Of a stretch of DNA of 64,000 nucleotides, positions 41,594 to 52,475 are shown piece after piece. The translations under genes were made by a program, and so were the position numbers. Numbering within the stretch: the stretch's first letter is position 1; each line of letters starts with the position of its first letter. The stretch comes from Lepisosteus oculatus (lineage: Eukaryota; Chordata; Actinopteri; Semionotiformes; Lepisosteidae). The notes under the pieces are model-generated. The model was not told the DNA's origin. It saw only the letters and a program-made list of their open reading frames with translations, and did no database searches. The stretch is from the NCBI RefSeq assembly GCF_040954835.1, contig NC_090718.1:14771532-14835531 (forward strand), written 5' to 3'.

Positions 41594-44500
41594 CTGAGAG
41601 AGGCAGAGCAGCACAGAGGAGAGGAGAGGAGAGGAGAGGAGAGGAGAAGACCAGGGCCAAGAAGAAGTGGAAGAGGGAAAGAACAAGAGAGGAAGAGACA
41701 GAAAAGGAGTCAGAAAAAGAGAGGTGTGTACAGATGAGAATGAATAACATGGACTTCCAGAAGCTGCAGTTCTGCCTTGCTTCCATAAGAGGGCACTATT
41801 GTGCAGCCATCACCAGGCCAGACTGATCACCAATGACCCTGTCCTGCTCCTAGAGTGCTGCTGGGCCTGCAGATTTTCTAGGTGTCTTTTAGCCCAACAG
41901 CCACCTCTTGTTTGTAACGTTTCTGTTGTAATGTGTTCTGTAACTGTTTTTGTGTGTTCATGTGCCCCAGTAAAATGCTATCTTGTCAAGGGTGCAGTTT
42001 AATATGAATATGTTTTACACTTTATTAACTCTGTTGCTGTAGAATAAACTATAAATCAGCAAAAACTGCTTCTTCCGGATCCACAGTGCAATAGAAACTA
42101 GAGGACAAGTGAATACTATGTGGCAGTGCATTGATAACTGGAAACAGGAGACACGTTTTTAGACAAAGGCTTGTGGGAGTGTGGAACAAGCTGTACAGCC
42201 ATGCTGTCCAAAAATACTAACAACCACATGGGCTAGATGGGCTGGATGCCCTCCTGTTTCCTTTAATTTAACAGGTATAACAGACATGCCAGTGCGTGCC
42301 TATGCAAACCACTGTACATAACCATGGGGATAAGAGAACAACTCCCAGGCAGAATGACTATATTCTCTAAAGCAGCTGGGTGTAGGTTTCAGATCTCTTT
42401 AATTGATAATTTTTTAATTATGAGAAACGTGCAGTAGATACTTAGAACAGAATTAGAAGTACTGAACCTTTTTTTTTTCCTCAATAGAAAGAGTTTGGGC
42501 TTGGCCCTTTGAGAGCCAAGACGTCCGTGGCTGATATCTGGCACTAGTGACACTTTCTGTTAGCTAATGTCCCTAGTGCCAGTCCACCTGCCTCTGAATG
42601 TGACACGCTCTCTGTGTCTGCAGCGCCGTTCCAACCTCGCGGCTCCCATGGATCTCTGGGCTTGCTGACACGTGATTCTGAGACCACAGCTCCAAGCACA
42701 ATGCTGCCTGAGTGACGCCCCACCACTGCGGTGTCCGGAGTCGGAAGTTGGTCAGCCACAGCGTGCCTTTCATCCAGGACCGTGGCTGAAATTCGGACTG
42801 CTTCCACAGCCAGGGCTACAGGCAGGGAGGTGGCTCTTACCAGGATGACGACCTTGGCCTGTGGCAGACGGGACGTGAGCAGCTCTGCGATGGCAACGAT
42901 GCCCCCGGCAACCTGCTCAGCTGTGTGCTCGTGATTGTTGGTTCCTACCCAAACCACCACCACCTGGAGACAGAGCGCACGCTTTACCCAGGCCACGCCA
43001 CTCCCATACACCTCTCCCCCCTGACTCCCCATTGTGTATTCCACCGCCCTCTACAGGCCAACTTCAGTATCACATTTCATATATCCTCACCCCCTACACT
43101 CAGTCCCCTACCAATACTACACCCACATGTCTCAATCCCCATCCCCCAATTCTCCATTTCTTACCCACTCTTGTGCCACCTCATACTGCACCTCATACTC
43201 AAATCCCTTACAGCCCTATGCCCAGAACTCGTACTATATCTCTCCACAACCATCACCCATGTTTCATCCCCTCGTCCAGTCACCTTGGGACGGATGTTCT
43301 CCAGCTCGCCGTTCTGCAGCCTCCACAGGACATTACTGGTAGTGTCTCCCCCAATTCCGAAATTCAACGCATGGAGTGGAGAGAACAGCTCCCTCCACAC
43401 CTGACAGACCAAACAAAACAAAGGCGTGGGTGAAGCTCCCCACACACTGCATGGACACGCTCTGTCCACACACACGCACACACACACACTGCACGGACAT
43501 GCACCGTCCACACACACACGCACACACACACTGCACGGACATGCACCGTCCACACACACACGCGCACACACACACTGCACGGACATGCACCGTCCACACA
43601 CACACGCGCACACACACACTGCACGGACATGCACCGTCCACACACACACGCACACACACACTGCACGGACATGCACCGTCCACACACACAGAGCACGGAC
43701 ACGTTCCGTACACACATGGACTCTCGCTGTCCCCACACACACCCTGCACGGACGCACGCCGTCCTCACACACACACACACACGCACACACACTGCACGGA
43801 TACTAGCTGTCCCCACACACACATCCTGCAAGGACACATGCTGTCCACAGACACAGACACCCATGCACATATGTCCACACACATACTGGACACAAGAGAG
43901 GCAGTTTCGGTACACTCAATTCTGTACAGTACTGTCTATACACAAAATGTGTAGTGTGTGGACAGGAATGTGCAGAATGAGCCTCTATAGGACTGTCAGT
44001 AGTTGGAAACTGCTGACCACACACCCAATGTAGACAGTGCCATACAGAGACACTGCACACGTGAGACAGCCTTCCCTGTCCTCACCTCATACTGGTGCAT
44101 GAGCTGCACCATGGAGTCTCCCACAAACAGCACCTCTGGCTCCTTGTCCTTACACTCCTGGACAAATCGAGTGTGCTGAACACAAGCAGACAGACACAGA
44201 AACAACAAAGACAGACACAGAAGGCAATGTAAAGAGACAAGAGAGATCAGAATAAAACCTAGTTGGTTTACTCATTGTTGTTTTTAATTTAAAACAACAA
44301 TAATTTGTTCCTTTACAAAGTCAGTCAGTATATATATTTTGATGAGGGATGTCTCATGATCCTTTGCAACATGTAGTGCTGTAGACTAGAGCTGGGCGAT
44401 AATTCGATAACGATAATTATCACAATATAATTTTCCTCGATATAATTTTAACAAAAGTTTGATAAATGTTCGATATGTATGTTTCTGCTTTGCGCATGAT

Positions 44501-46608
44501 ATGTGCATGCGCACAAAATACTGCGCGAGTGCGCATTCGTGTTGCAGACTGGGCAGCTAACAGATTTGTTTAATGTTTCTGCTGTTTGGCAAGTGTTTGT
44601 TGTGCTCTTAAAAAAAAAAAAAGAGTTGTTTAATTTACCAATTAACTGTCTGGTTTCTTCATCTTTCACTCAGGAGAAAAAATCTGCCTTTAAACTTGAA
44701 AGAAATAATGATTTGACATTTATCGTGATAATTATCGACATCGACTGATGTGAAAATGTTTATCGCGATAATGTTTTTGGCCATATCGCCCAGCCCTACT
44801 GTAGACCCAGAATCCATCGCACTGCACCTCTCCTATAACTCAGTGGATATCAAACATTTTGCTGTATGATCTACTTTGAAAAAAGAAAAGTTCTGGTTGT
44901 CTTCGAGAGGAAGTAAAAAACAAAATCAGACTGCAAGCATCAGGCTGAAAATGAATGTGTATTAAGACTCATCATGACTACTATGGCTGACTGTAAAATA
45001 TCCAGGGATTCGCAAAGTTGTATACAGGTCTGGCGGGCCTCCTGCTCAAAAATCGGCAGCACCTGGCCAAGTAAACAAATGAACATGAACAAAATATACA
45101 CAACATCCACTCGTGGATCGTCCAACCGCATCTTCCAATTTCGGATTGCGGGGGAGCTGTTCATGCTTTGGGAGCAAATCTCTCGGTCTCACTCCTTGTT
45201 CTGCAAATCTCATGTACTTCTATCAAGTGGAGGCTGATTTTTTTTTTTAAATGAAGGGGTGAACGTAAAATGTTGAAATTGTTGTGGAGTCAAGAAATTC
45301 TGTTAATTAATCGATGTGTTCTTTTGTACTTGCATAAAAGAGACCCTCAAAACAAACAGTACGCGATCACAATTTTTTACTAAAAATCTCACACATTAGG
45401 GGGTCTGCACCCTTGAGAGCATTGTTAGCAAGACGTGGAAAAAATGCAGGATACTCTTAATACATGAGATTCAGCTGCCTTGCTCCTGAATCATTGAATC
45501 ATTGGGTCACAGGCAAATAATGTGTCCCTGCATCACTTGCCACTTCATTTTCAAAGTGAAAATAGTCTTATTGCCTCAATAAGAGCGCAAACAATAAACA
45601 GCCTCAATAGCAAAAAAGAAAAATGGCTTGATGCAGATGGAAAACAGCAATATGTTTGAAGCACAAGGCTCTTCCTCAGGCACCATCAAAGGCAGCCTAC
45701 ATCTTTGATGAATCCTATATCATCAAATGAGTTGTTTTGGTCAAATAAAGTGTAATTCAGAATATAATAAGACAGCCAGATAGTTTGCAAGCAAGTACAG
45801 TAATCTAGCTGGCAGATAGCTAGGGGGCAGGGCTGGGGAGGTGGAGGTTACCATCTAGCCTAAGCCTTTTCTTGTGGGAAACCCTGATATCTTATACTGA
45901 AAGGCATTAAAAACATCCAAAATTATTGCTTTCAATACTCATTTGTTTAGATTTTAATTTCTCTCTGCATGTATCACTATATATAACCTGTATTCCAGTC
46001 AGCATTAGCCTGTATCCTGGAGACTACTGCCCATCTGATATCACCTGTCTGAGGTCCAGTCAGCACTGGCCTGTATCCTGGGGGCTGCTGTCCATGCAGT
46101 GACACCTGTCTGAGGTCCAGTCAGCACTGGCCTGTATCCTGGAGGCTGCTGTCCATCTGATATCACCTGTCTGAGGTCCAGTCAGCACTGGCCTGTATCC
46201 TGGAGACTACTGTCAATAGTAGCACCTACACTTGCACTTAATGTGTCCTTTCTGCACTGAGATAAGAATGCTGCACATATAGCAGGTGGAAGCCAGGACA
46301 CTGATGTGTGTACGTTCTGGGCAGGCGTTTCCCGAGCAATTGCTAAAGCTGGCAGATAGACAGCCGCCAAAACACTGACGCCAGATCATGGTAAGGACTC
46401 GCGGATACACAAACAGTAGACATGAGAGTTTGACACTTGCACCTGTCACTTCAACAGGTGAGGATTGGGCCCGCGGCAGTGGACATGCATGTTCAGTTTT
46501 GTGTGTCCAAGCTGGGAATTGTCTCACCTGGGACAGCCAGCGCCCATCTCCCTGGACGTCCTCCACTGGGACAGGCACAGCGGCCAGGTTCAACTCCTCA
46601 CTGCTCAT
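41315..46608 (-). CDS. pafah1b2: PAFAH1B2, PAF-acetylhydrolase 1b catalytic subunit 2 (whole gene span, 5 coding exons)
   Basis: Five exons, all phase 0, give 229 aa, the exact length of the human alpha-2 subunit. It is an SGNH/GDSL hydrolase: block I is LFVGDSMVQ with nucleophile Ser48, block II GIGGDT, block III VGTNNHE, and the catalytic pair Asp193/His196 is in DFLHL. The family removes the sn-2 acetyl group of platelet-activating factor in the cytosol; alpha-2 forms dimers that bind LIS1 (PAFAH1B1), linking it to dynein regulation. The N-terminus (MSSEELNLAAVPVPVEDVQG) aligns with mammals; PAFAH1B3 is less similar and lies elsewhere in human. The 5' UTR is split: the first coding exon opens with an acceptor six bases before the ATG, so a non-coding exon must lie upstream, probably in the 47-kb CpG island. 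Confidence 0.97.
42060..42270 (+). repeat. Interspersed repeat fragment (LINE-type 3' end)
   Basis: ggcttgtgggagtgtggaac, aagctgtacagccatgctgt, then catgggctagatgggctgga, tgccctcctgtttcc. This resembles a dispersed repeat 3' end known from several fish genomes. Located in PAFAH1B2 intron 4. Confidence 0.4.
42841..42963 (-). CDS. pafah1b2: PAFAH1B2 coding exon 4 (residues 97-137)
   Basis: VVVVWVGTNNHEHTAEQVAG, GIVAIAELLTSRLPQAKVVI, L. It holds the block III Asn. Acceptor CTCCAG|GTG, donor CTG|GTAAGA. Confidence 0.97.
43284..43400 (-). CDS. pafah1b2: PAFAH1B2 coding exon 3 (residues 58-96)
   Basis: VWRELFSPLHALNFGIGGDT, TSNVLWRLQNGELENIRPK. Acceptor TGTCAG|GTG, donor AAG|GTGACT. Confidence 0.97.
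43441..43830. repeat. 42-44 bp minisatellite with CA-rich spacers
   Basis: gcacggacatgcaccgtcca recurs at 43,491, 43,533, 43,577, 43,621 and 43,663, with degenerate units on both sides, separated by (CA)n-(CG) runs. It begins about 40 bp upstream of PAFAH1B2 exon 3. Open frames across it are repeat artefacts. Confidence 0.93.
44086..44175 (-). CDS. pafah1b2: PAFAH1B2 coding exon 2 (residues 28-57)
   Basis: HTRFVQECKDKEPEVLFVGD, SMVQLMHQYE. It holds the catalytic Ser48. Acceptor TTCAG|CAC, donor GAG|GTGAGG. Confidence 0.97.
44387..44798. mobile_element. Non-autonomous hAT element (MITE) with perfect 8-bp target duplication
   Basis: The ends are tagagctgggcgataattcg and, inverted, ...atggccatatcgcccagcccta-type sequence (TAG[A/G]GCTGGGCGATA). 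ctgtagac flanks both sides (44,379-44,386 and 44,799-44,806). It is 412 bp long, AT-rich inside, with no transposase. Sub-terminal TATCG/CGATA repeats fit hAT transposase binding. Located in the PAFAH1B2 intron after coding exon 1. Confidence 0.93.
45240..45985. other. PAFAH1B2 intron, nothing recognised
   Basis: No exon or clear repeat was identified between the hAT MITE region and the 61-bp repeat. Confidence 0.3.
45985..46215. repeat. 61-bp tandem repeat
   Basis: cctgtatcctgg starts units at 46,009, 46,070, 46,131 and 46,192, exactly 61 bp apart. The unit also contains cacctgtctgaggtccagtc. Located in the intron downstream of PAFAH1B2 coding exon 1. Confidence 0.93.
46528..46608 (-). CDS. 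pafah1b2: PAFAH1B2 coding exon 1 (residues 1-27)
   Basis: MSSEELNLAAVPVPVEDVQG, DGRWLSQ. The exon begins at 46,614 after CTCCACAG and ends CAG|GTGAGA. Confidence 0.95.
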
Positions 46609-46969
46609 CCTGACCTGTGGAGCGAGTGAGTGTGAGTCACGCTGCACAAACACGGCCTTCATGTGCAGGCCACCTGAGGACATCTGGTGTCCACACAGAG
46701 AACTACTGTCCTAATAACTGCTGGTTTACCAGGTAAATAAGCAGTACATGTATTAACTGTCTGCACAGCGGGCACAGATACAGTGACTGCATCAAGGGCC
46801 ATGACACCTGGAACAAGTCTATACAGTGGCTCCTTCGCAGGTGCATTCACCAGGTATAGAAATATACTACATTCTTACAAGGGCGCTATTTCTACAGCAG
46901 GAACAGGCCTATATGCGTGTACAAAATGCGAAAATATACTAATAACCGCCTGAACGCCATTGAATTCCC

Positions 46970-47800
46970 CCGCCGGTTCCATTTTGTTCGCTAGGCTCGA
47001 TTGTGGGAGCCCATGTGTTTCCTGAGATCAGGCGCAGAACAGCAGCGGGCCGCAGGAGGAACACATGACTGCTCACACAGCCGCTTTTTCACTGCGGCGC
47101 CCCGGGAGATGCCCGTTATAGCATCCGCTCCTGAGCGGGCTGCGAGAGAGAGGGAGAGGCGGCGGCAGCGTCAGGAGACGGGGAGACTAGCTCATGTCGG
47201 GTTCTTGATCTCCGACTGAGGCTTCTTGGCGACCTGCGTTTCTGAAAGCGGGAAACCAGCTGTCCGCTTCAAACAATAACAATCTGCTTCGGATAAACAC
47301 CTCGCCGCTCGAAGTGCAGGGCGGCCACAGCGGCGCAATCACTGCAGAGCCTCAGTCGCCGCCGTCCCCCCCGCCCAGCGCCGCGGCGCTTCGGGCACGC
47401 CCGCCCGCCCGCACAGCCCTGCCGGCCAAGCAGGACAAACTCACCGTCTGCTCCCGAAAACGGATGCAAAGAGCGATTGTGCGCGCTGACTCGGCGATCT
47501 GTCCGTCTGAGCCCGGAGATGCTCTGATGGGCAGCCCTGTTATTGTTGCACCAGCGTGTCCGGATCCCTGCGTTCAGCACTCCCTGGCTGTGTCTCTTTC
47601 TCTCCCTTCTTCTCCAGCGCCCAGAGGCTCCGTGCAGGTCGGGTTGTAATGCGTATTCCCCAGGTGTCCGCCGGTGCTGCGATATGGTCGGTCGCGTATT
47701 AGGGATCTCCGTGATCTTCTTGATCTATGATTCCTCCAAGATCTCCACCTCCCGCTCGCTACACAGGCTGCACTAACCTCTCGCCACTTCCGCTTCCATA
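46970..47800 (-). promoter_or_regulatory. pafah1b2: CpG-island promoter, probably of PAFAH1B2
   Basis: A dense CpG block (gccgccgtccccccc..., cgcccgcccgcacagccctg) about 400-1,200 bp upstream of the first coding exon. ETS-type sites occur near its outer edge (cacttccgcttcc at 47,788-47,800). The non-coding exon 1 should lie here. Confidence 0.65.
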
Positions 47801-47843
47801 TGTCAATCACCCATGCCTGGGAGGATGTCCCGCCTTCAAATCG

Positions 47844-47851
47844 TGACGTCA
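47844..47851. promoter_or_regulatory. CRE palindrome upstream of PAFAH1B2
   Basis: Perfect TGACGTCA just outside the CpG island. Confidence 0.45.
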
Positions 47852-47866
47852 GAAATATCAAGTCGT

Positions 47867-48028
47867 TTATTCCAAGCTGAAAAGAGAAGAAATCAAACAC
47901 AACGTTTCGGCTGTGGAGCCTTGAGGAATAAACCTTTACTTGTTATTTTGCAGCCCACACATGCTGCATCAATTTCCCTACGGGATTAATAAAGTATTAT
48001 TATCACATGACGCAGCTACCGACTTGAA
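47867..48028. mobile_element. Foldback-like repeat copy interrupted by a short LINE-tail insertion
   Basis: tttattccaagctgaaaaga, acaacgtttcggctgtggag, aggaataaacctttacttgt, then cacatgctg. Next, at 47,969-48,006, comes an insert with tttccctacgggattaataa and agtattattat, before the element resumes with acgcagctaccgacttgaac. Confidence 0.78.
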
Positions 48029-48571
48029 CTACGTCAGAAATATAATCTGTTTTCTGTGTCCGTGTCGATCTACTATAGACAACTTTATTATTTTCCTGGC
48101 GTAATAATTATGAAATAAGGAACAAGTAATAGTTTTAAAATTACGAAATAATTCAATTACACTAATTTATCCGTTTTTGTAACTCATAATCGCTAGGCTC
48201 TCCTTTTGCATAATTTTGTGTATTTATAGCATATTGTTGCTTAAAATCGATTAAATACCTTCCTTGTAGCCTAAGCGTAAAATGTTAAACGACACGTATG
48301 ACCAGAAACATTTGGGCCTAAACCAGAACCAGGTCTTAAGGGTAGAGGGACACCAGAGAGGGAAACACTCCAGACTTCATTCAGGAAAGCCAAGCAATGG
48401 TTCCGAGAACTCCTCCTCTTTCTCAGAAGTATAACACTTGGTAGCCGATTGACCCGCTCGTTTCTGAGGTGTAAAGAGACCAACACACGTGTTTGAAATC
48501 CATGTGAACGACTACCATTAACATAGATTTATCATGGGGAAAACTACCAGACTGCGCTGATCACCACCACC

Positions 48572-48577
<6 letters not shown>

Positions 48578-48632
<55 letters not shown>
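48578..48632. repeat. (ATA)n microsatellite, tail of a SINE
   Basis: About 18 ATA/TAA units directly joined to the reverse SINE copy at 48,634; they represent its 3' tail. Confidence 0.9.
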
Positions 48633-48633
<1 letters not shown>

Positions 48634-48783
48634 TGCTTACACTTATATAGCGCTTTTCTGGACACTCCACTCAAAGCGCTTTACAGGTAATGGGGACTCC
48701 CCTCCACCACCACCAGTGTGCAGCCTCACCACACATCAGCTCTCAGCGGGGAGGAGAGCAGAGTAATGTAGCCAATTCATAGA
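48634..48783 (-). mobile_element. 5S-derived SINE, 3' fragment (reverse)
   Basis: cttatatagcgcttttctgg, acactccactcaaagcgctt, tacaggtaatggggactccc, ctccaccaccaccagtgtgc: the reverse of the tail and body end of the SINE family at 33,661. Confidence 0.85.
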
Positions 48784-48789
48784 GTTATA

Positions 48790-49375
48790 CGGTGCTTCAA
48801 CCCCAAATCCCATAACCGCGTGGCATTCGGCGGCACCACCGTTCAACAGTGTAACTGGACTGTAAGGCTGACAAAGGTATTATGGAGCCTACTTCTGAGG
48901 AAAGGGGGATGCAATAGAAGCTATAGAAACGCGAACTGCGTTGTTAGGGGTGCGTGGACCAGGCAGACCGCAGGCGACCCAGAGGTGGACGCTGTGGTTA
49001 CCCCACTGGATTTGTCTCCACAACAGCCCTCTCAGGTGCAGCAGGAACCGGCACCACCGGAATTCAAACACGAGTTGTTTTTGCTTACAATCCAACAGCT
49101 AAACGAGTTCGAAAATAAGAACTGTTCACGGTCTTTCTAAGCCTATTTTGTCCATCTTCTTACATTACAACTTTATCGCATTGCGATCAGACCAAAACTG
49201 AAACAGGGTTGGTTATCTCCACGTTTTACCCTTCAACTAGGAGCAAAGCCTCGCCTCAAAAAACCCAGTCGGTCGTCTCGCATAATTACGGACAAACACC
49301 CCCCTTGTTCTCTTGGATTTTGTAATCAGTGTGATGTGATTTATGCACAGTCTAGAATTGTGGGTTTTAACTTTA
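48790..49375. other. Intergenic, unidentified coding-like frame
   Basis: A plus-strand open frame (48,820-49,140) has no recognised domain. Nothing supports a gene. Confidence 0.25.
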
Positions 49376-49380
49376 ATTAG

Positions 49381-49492
49381 CGTCCAAGTGGATGCTGCAC
49401 ATTGGTGGCAGTGGAGGCACGTCAAGGTAAAGCGCTTTGAGTGGAGTGTCCAGAAAAGCGCTCTGCAAGTGTAAGGAATTGTTATTATAGCA
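49381..49492 (+). mobile_element. 5S-derived SINE, 3' fragment
   Basis: gtggatgctgcacattggtg, gtaaagcgctttgagtggag, tgtccagaaaagcgctctgc, aagtgtaaggaattgttatt. Only the tail is present. Confidence 0.8.
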
Positions 49493-50026
49493 GTAAAAGA
49501 GAATATGTTGCGAGTAGTAATCTGATGGGTATGCAGTGCTGCATTTAATTGGCATGTTCACTCTCAGACATCTAGTTTTACGATATTTTCATCGAGAAAT
49601 TGTAATGTATTTTAATAATTCACTTAGATGTGTAATTTCATATGTTCTCTGTAACCCGCACCTTCCAGGATCCGTTAACGAATCATTTAAAGGTCAAGCC
49701 ATGTTTCATACTGAAATGTAATAAACTCTGGTTCTTAAATACTGTGACGTGATGTTATTATGATATTACAGACAGCTCCCTGATTGGGCGCATTGTTAGT
49801 ACCGGAGGTCTGCAACAAGACTCTCTGTTGCGCTGCAGCAAACTGGCTGCCCTGTGCACGGCCTAGAAATGCGCGCACCCGCTGCTTACACGTTCCTGCC
49901 AGCAGGGTGCGTTCCCGAGAGGTGGAAAAGGGGGCTGAAGGAAGGAGAGGCTGAGAGAACACAGCTGTCACTGGTAAAATAAATATTCCTGTATCTCCTT
50001 TACTCGGGACGGAGAAACGCAGATCG

Positions 50027-50040
50027 GTTGCCGGGGCAAC
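50027..50040. promoter_or_regulatory. RFX X-box (GTTGCC-GG-GGCAAC)
   Basis: A perfect 6-bp inverted repeat with a 2-bp spacer, fitting the RFX consensus GTNRCC-N(0-3)-RGYAAC. It lies 180 bp upstream of the SIK3 ATG. A weaker half-site (ggttacaacc) follows at 50,100. Confidence 0.65.
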
Positions 50041-50072
50041 GATTCTGTGCGTTGAGCAAGGTAGGGGAATGA

Positions 50073-50705
<633 letters not shown>

Positions 50706-52364
50706 TGAGTGACAGCGTCCTGTCGGCGGGCGGTGAGCTCGGAGGAGCACCGGGGAACAGGGGCTCCGTGTGTGCGGAGACGTGTGGGGCTGCCCGGTGG
50801 TGGGGTCTGTTCCGTTGGGTTTTGTTTCCAAAAAGTCAGGGGTAAAATGTAGTGACAGGCCGCGGAGGCGAGAGAGCTGGCTCAGAGATGTTGTGTAAGG
50901 TGAAGTGAGCTCAGCCGTGGAGCGGCGTGGGATGCTGTCGAGTTGTCGCCGCTGACACGGCGCATAGTAGGGTCTGTGGATCGCCAGGGTCTGAATCCAC
51001 AGTGGGCGAGTGGTGTCCGAACTTCGTGGTTTTGTGATGAGGCTGTAGGGGTGGTGTTTATAGGTGCTAGTTGGGAGTGTGTGTGTTGGGTATTCAGATT
51101 TAACCGTATTGCAGAGACCGACAGTGAGTGTATTTGTGTAGGAGTTAAATTGGCTCAGTAATGATGCTGCATCATCATTATTAGCTACTGAGCTGGGACA
51201 GGAAGATGCTGTTGTAGGTGTCCTATTTGATGCCATTTAGAGCACTTGACGAAAAGAAGTGAGCCCGCCAGGCAGGATGTTCTTGATATTCAGTATAGGG
51301 GGGTGCAGCCCTTGTCCTGGTGTGCCAATCTGCAGGGTTTCAAGCCCTGGAAGAGCAGAGAGAAGCTGTTCAATTGATCCAGTTAAGCCAGTAGCCAGCT
51401 GGTTTAGCTTGTTAAGATTTGAGTTGGAATGAAAACCCACACCAGGATTGGACGCCTCAGGTCTAACCTCTGTAGTGCAAGGTGTTCTTGTTCCAAATCC
51501 CTGTCAGGCGCCTTGGGTTGGAGCTGGCCTGGCGGTGCAGCAGGTGTGTAGTGAGCTGACTTTAAGCTCTGTGTTTCGCTGTTCTCCAGCTCTGTTAAAC
51601 CCCTTGTCTGTCTATTCATTGACAACAGTGGTAGTGCTGATTATCTGGGGTGCCTTAGTCTTGGTTGACGTGATGGAAGAATTTGTTCATGGAAGTGTCT
51701 TCTTTCTACACAAGACATTTTATTTTCTCAGGTTTGCCCTGTCTTTGATTTCCTTCCTTCGATCTCTCGGCTTATGGGCTTTGCAGTTTGCAGGCCCATC
51801 TGTGGCACTCACACACTCTCATTCACACTCATTTACTCACACAGAGACACACATACACTCACACTGACTGTAAAGGCACTCTGTGTGCATATATATATAT
51901 ACACTTATAGCAGTGCACCAGCAAACAGCTGTACAACTCATTTGTTGGTGAACTGTAAATCAGCACTGAGCACGTCTCACTGGCTCCTGTCAGCACATCT
52001 GTCTAATTCTGGGAGCAGTTTATTCAGGCCCACCTCTGGCTCCCTCCTCAGAACTGTCCAACACGGGAAGAAACTCTGGGATGCTTTGCTGTGGGTGTCA
52101 TGTGAAGCGTGTTTGCTTTGGGGGACGGTGTGTCAGATCTTTTCTTTCTGTGATGTATATGTCACGTACATCATGTTGTATGGAAGTTGGTAGCAAGGTG
52201 TGAGGTTTTGTGCATCACCCAGCTGTGACATTCGGCTGTATGCGGCAGGAGTACACTTTTCACATTGCACAGGCCTAAACGCACCTCTCTCCCAATTACT
52301 GTAGCCTATAATTCCCAAGTTTGAGTGGGGAGCTGTATCAGCGTGTTTGGCTGCAAAGAAACAG

Positions 52365-52475
52365 ATCAAGGTTAATTCCACACTGAAGAACAGAAGGAAG
52401 AAACAGTGCTTTGGTTGATGAGCCTTCTTCACTCCAGAAGAATTTGTTTCTTCTTTCTGCCTATCAGTGTAAAAT
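52365..52475. mobile_element. Foldback-like repeat, degenerate copy
   Basis: aaggttaattccacactgaa, tgatgagccttcttcactcc, tatcagtgtaaaattaacta: both inverted ends and the core are recognisable but diverged. Confidence 0.5.

Noticed and set aside
40963-41826. Plus-strand 287-codon frame
   Set aside because: It overlaps PAFAH1B2 exon 5 in antisense and runs into a (GGAGA)n purine tract; composition is Arg/Glu-rich from that bias.
43161-44033. Long cysteine-rich and His/Thr-rich frames on both strands
   Set aside because: They translate the CA-rich minisatellite in the PAFAH1B2 intron; the only real coding part is exon 3.
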